DNA of 64,000 bases from Pseudomonadota bacterium (lineage in GTDB: Bacteria > Pseudomonadota > Gammaproteobacteria > Pseudomonadales > Pseudohongiellaceae), in NCBI GenBank assembly GCA_027621405.1, contig JAQCBT010000010.1, forward strand, positions 62,001 to 126,000. The letters run 5' to 3'. Made by a program: the position numbers and the translations under genes. Below, piece by piece: positions 62,415 to 64,000 of this stretch. The notes below the pieces were generated by a model that ran no database searches, was not told the origin of the DNA, and saw only the letters and a program-made list of their open reading frames with translations. The number at the start of each line of letters is the position of its first letter. Position 1 is the stretch's first letter.

Positions 62415-62441
62415 GAAAAAAGCCGCGATAAATCGCGGCTT
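62415..62441 (-). terminator. Rho-independent terminator of rpoH
   Basis: On the minus strand, AAGCCGCGA and TCGCGGCTT form a 9-base stem around a four-base loop, followed by a T run (AAAAAA at 62415-62420 on the plus strand). It lies about 45 bases after the rpoH stop codon. Confidence 0.9.
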
Positions 62442-62484
62442 TCAATTTCGTTCAAATCGCATAAAGCGAAGTCTCAGGGAGTGA

Positions 62485-63345
62485 TCAGGCTTCCATCCTT
62501 GCCTTGATCTTATTCATGGCGTTCTTTTCCAGCTGTCTAATGCGTTCAGCGGATACGCCATACTTGTCCGCCAAATCGTGCAGGGTCGATTTCTCATCGC
62601 TCAACCAACGGGCTCGCAGGATGTCCTGGCTGCGCTCATCGAGCTCGCCAAGGGCCATGTGCAGGCTGTTGTTGGTCACTTCCTCCCACTCGGCATCTTC
62701 AAGGTTGACTGCCACGTCGGAGCTCTGGTCTTCGAGATAGTAAGCCGGCGCCCGATAGACACTATCGTCATCACTATCAGGCTCGGCGTCGAAAGAGGTG
62801 TCGTAGGCACTCATGCGACCTTCCATCTGGCGAACCACTTTCGGGTCTACGCCGAGGTCTTGAGCGACAGCCTCTGCTTCCTCGTTATTCAACCAGCCCA
62901 GTCTCTTCTTTGAGCTGCGTAGATTGAAGAATAATTTACGCTGCGCCTTGGTTGTCGCTACTTTTACAATACGCCAGTTACGCAGGATGTACTCGTGCAT
63001 TTCCGCCTTGATCCAATGCACGGCAAAGGACACCAGGCGCACACCCACTTCGGGGTTGAAACGCTTGACCGCTTTCATGAGCCCGACATTGCCTTCCTGG
63101 ATGAGGTCAGCGAGTGGCAGGCCATAACCGTTGTAGGTCTTGGCCATGTGCACAACAAATCGCAGGTGAGCCAGTACCAGCTGGCGGGCAGCTTCCACGT
63201 TGTCCTCGTAGTAGTACTGCTGAGCCAGCTCAAGCTCCTGCTCAGGCGTTAACACCGCGATGCTGTTCACGGAGGCCATATAAGCAGTCAAATCGCGACC
63301 CGGTGATGCCGGATCGATAACTTGTAAACTCTTACCTGTGTTCAT
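62485..63345 (-). CDS. rpoH: Heat-shock RNA polymerase sigma factor RpoH (sigma-32)
   Basis: RpoH directs transcription of chaperone and protease genes. The 286-residue protein has region 2 ([43 protein letters not shown], about 81-123), the RpoH box just after it ([11 protein letters not shown]), and region 4 with [19 protein letters not shown]. It lies upstream of the DUF423-thiS group and downstream of ftsX, the standard ftsX-rpoH order. Confidence 0.97.
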   Translation of the reverse strand: MNTGKSLQVIDPASPGRDLTAYMASVNSIAVLTPEQELELAQQYYYEDNVEAARQLVLAHLRFVVHMAKTYNGYGLPLADLIQEGNVGLMKAVKRFNPEVGVRLVSFAVHWIKAEMHEYILRNWRIVKVATTKAQRKLFFNLRSSKKRLGWLNNEEAEAVAQDLGVDPKVVRQMEGRMSAYDTSFDAEPDSDDDSVYRAPAYYLEDQSSDVAVNLEDAEWEEVTNNSLHMALGELDERSQDILRARWLSDEKSTLHDLADKYGVSAERIRQLEKNAMNKIKARMEA

Positions 63346-63383
63346 CTGTCAGTTAATCTCTTAAAAAAGCAAAACGGGTGTTA

Positions 63384-63410
63384 TTGCTAAATTAGACCCA
63401 ATTTTAGCAA
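63384..63410 (-). other. Inverted repeat in the rpoH 5' leader
   Basis: TTGCTAAA and TTTAGCAA pair around an 11-base spacer, about 40 to 65 bases upstream of the rpoH start codon. It could be an operator or an RNA hairpin. rpoH leaders in other gammaproteobacteria act as RNA thermosensors, though those also involve the coding region. Confidence 0.45.
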
Positions 63411-63636
63411 AAAAAGTTCTATTGCACACTCTGGGGAAAACTTACCGAGCCTGTAATCATCGACTGTCCAGCCAACTAATTTGCTCATTTTCCCATGTTT
63501 CCAGAATGGAGATCTTGATTGAGTCGACTTGACTTAATGCGGCCTAAGCCCGGGTTTTCAAGGCCTGGAGTGATAAAAACTCATGGATTTTCGCCCTCGC
63601 CTGCAAAATTCATTAAATGCTTCCAAAAGCTGTTAT

Positions 63637-64000
63637 CTATGGATCAATTGCTGCGATATTGCGATAACTTGAGATTAACGCGGAAAGCCATCCAGTGCCT
63701 CCACCCAACAGCACCAGGCCAATAGCCGAGACAAGGGACAAATTGGCCAACTCAAAGCCGTTATTGTAGAGCGCAGCAAGTTCCCGGCTGCTTTGACCGA
63801 GCAACAGCCACAGTACAAGCAGCAACAGGCAGGCAACTAGACCCCCAGCGCTGCCCAACAAGAATCCAGTGTACAGAAAAGGCCGGGCAATATAGGCATC
63901 GGTGGCACCGACCAGTTTCTGCACCCTGATCTCCTGACGGCGATTCTCAATCGCCAGTCGAATCGTATTGCCAATAATGGCAAACAGACCCAGTAACACA
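63637..64000 (-). CDS. ftsX: Cell division protein FtsX (5' end beyond window)
   Basis: This is the C-terminal part of the membrane subunit of FtsEX, which controls peptidoglycan hydrolysis at the septum. About 120 residues are visible, including IGNTIRLAIENRRQEIRVQKLVGATDAYIARPFLYTGF (about the last third of the protein) and two further membrane helices. The gene runs off the right edge; rpoH follows at 63345 as in most gammaproteobacteria. Confidence 0.93.
   Translation of the reverse strand, partial: VLLGLFAIIGNTIRLAIENRRQEIRVQKLVGATDAYIARPFLYTGFLLGSAGGLVACLLLLVLWLLLGQSSRELAALYNNGFELANLSLVSAIGLVLLGGGTGWLSALISSYRNIAAIDP

Noticed and set aside
61635..62484. TPP riboswitch for the thiamine genes
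   Set aside because: The gaps upstream of thiS and DUF423 are too short or hold only the rpoH terminator; the conserved TPP-riboswitch cores were not seen.

Overview
The window reads as an origin-proximal chromosome segment of a gammaproteobacterium, most like the Pseudomonadales/Cellvibrionales side of the class. This rests on gene order and protein character: dnaN-dnaA facing rpmH-rnpA-yidD-yidC-mnmE, then mnmG-rsmG-parA-parB, a complete atpIBEFHAGDC operon, glmU-glmS, and later recG-ridA-spoT-rpoZ-gmk, rph-pyrE, slmA-argB-algC-coaBC, radC-rpmB-rpmG, cmoAB, trmB-thiG-thiS and rpoH-ftsX. The proteins are gammaproteobacterial throughout (SlmA, CmoA/CmoB, HexR, SpoT). I cannot name a genus from the sequence.

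Layout. 1-2152 (minus): 5' part of dnaN and all of dnaA. 2153-2575: the likely oriC, with one perfect and one near-perfect DnaA box and an AT-rich stretch, then the rpmH leader. 2576-11512 (plus): ribosomal protein L34, RNase P protein, membrane insertion, tRNA U34 modification, 16S rRNA methylation and chromosome partitioning. A 490-base gene-free, AT-rich gap sits between mnmE and mnmG, the position where enterobacteria and vibrios keep oriC. 11640-19050: ATP synthase operon with a clear promoter and a strong terminator. 19108-22353: glmU-glmS, followed by a decayed GNAT acetyltransferase gene. 22804-35050: mixed accessory and metabolic genes: hexR, a FemAB-like protein, a DedA protein, a secreted serine hydrolase, a secreted tectonin-type beta-propeller, DUF938/YaaA/DUF4265, a TRAP transporter split into two pieces, YciA and a propeller-like anchored protein. 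35106-43507: uvrD, glutaryl-CoA dehydrogenase, ubiA, a YbaK-HDOD protein and recG. 43610-55496: mostly conserved housekeeping operons. 55596-56564: a diverged REP-associated (RAYT/Y1) transposase-like gene with a DnaA-like C-terminal domain. 56841-64000: cmoBA, two small enzymes, trmB-thiG-thiS-DUF423, rpoH and the 3' end of ftsX.

How the parts work together. Most of the window supports replication, translation, cell-wall precursor supply and energy. The genes that stand out are between 22.3 and 35 kb and around 55.6 kb. I found no CRISPR array, prophage, integron, toxin-antitoxin pair, rRNA or tRNA, and no convincing new multi-gene system. The best leads are the diverged RAYT, the second origin-like gap, the alternating-repeat propeller and the GNAT pseudogene.
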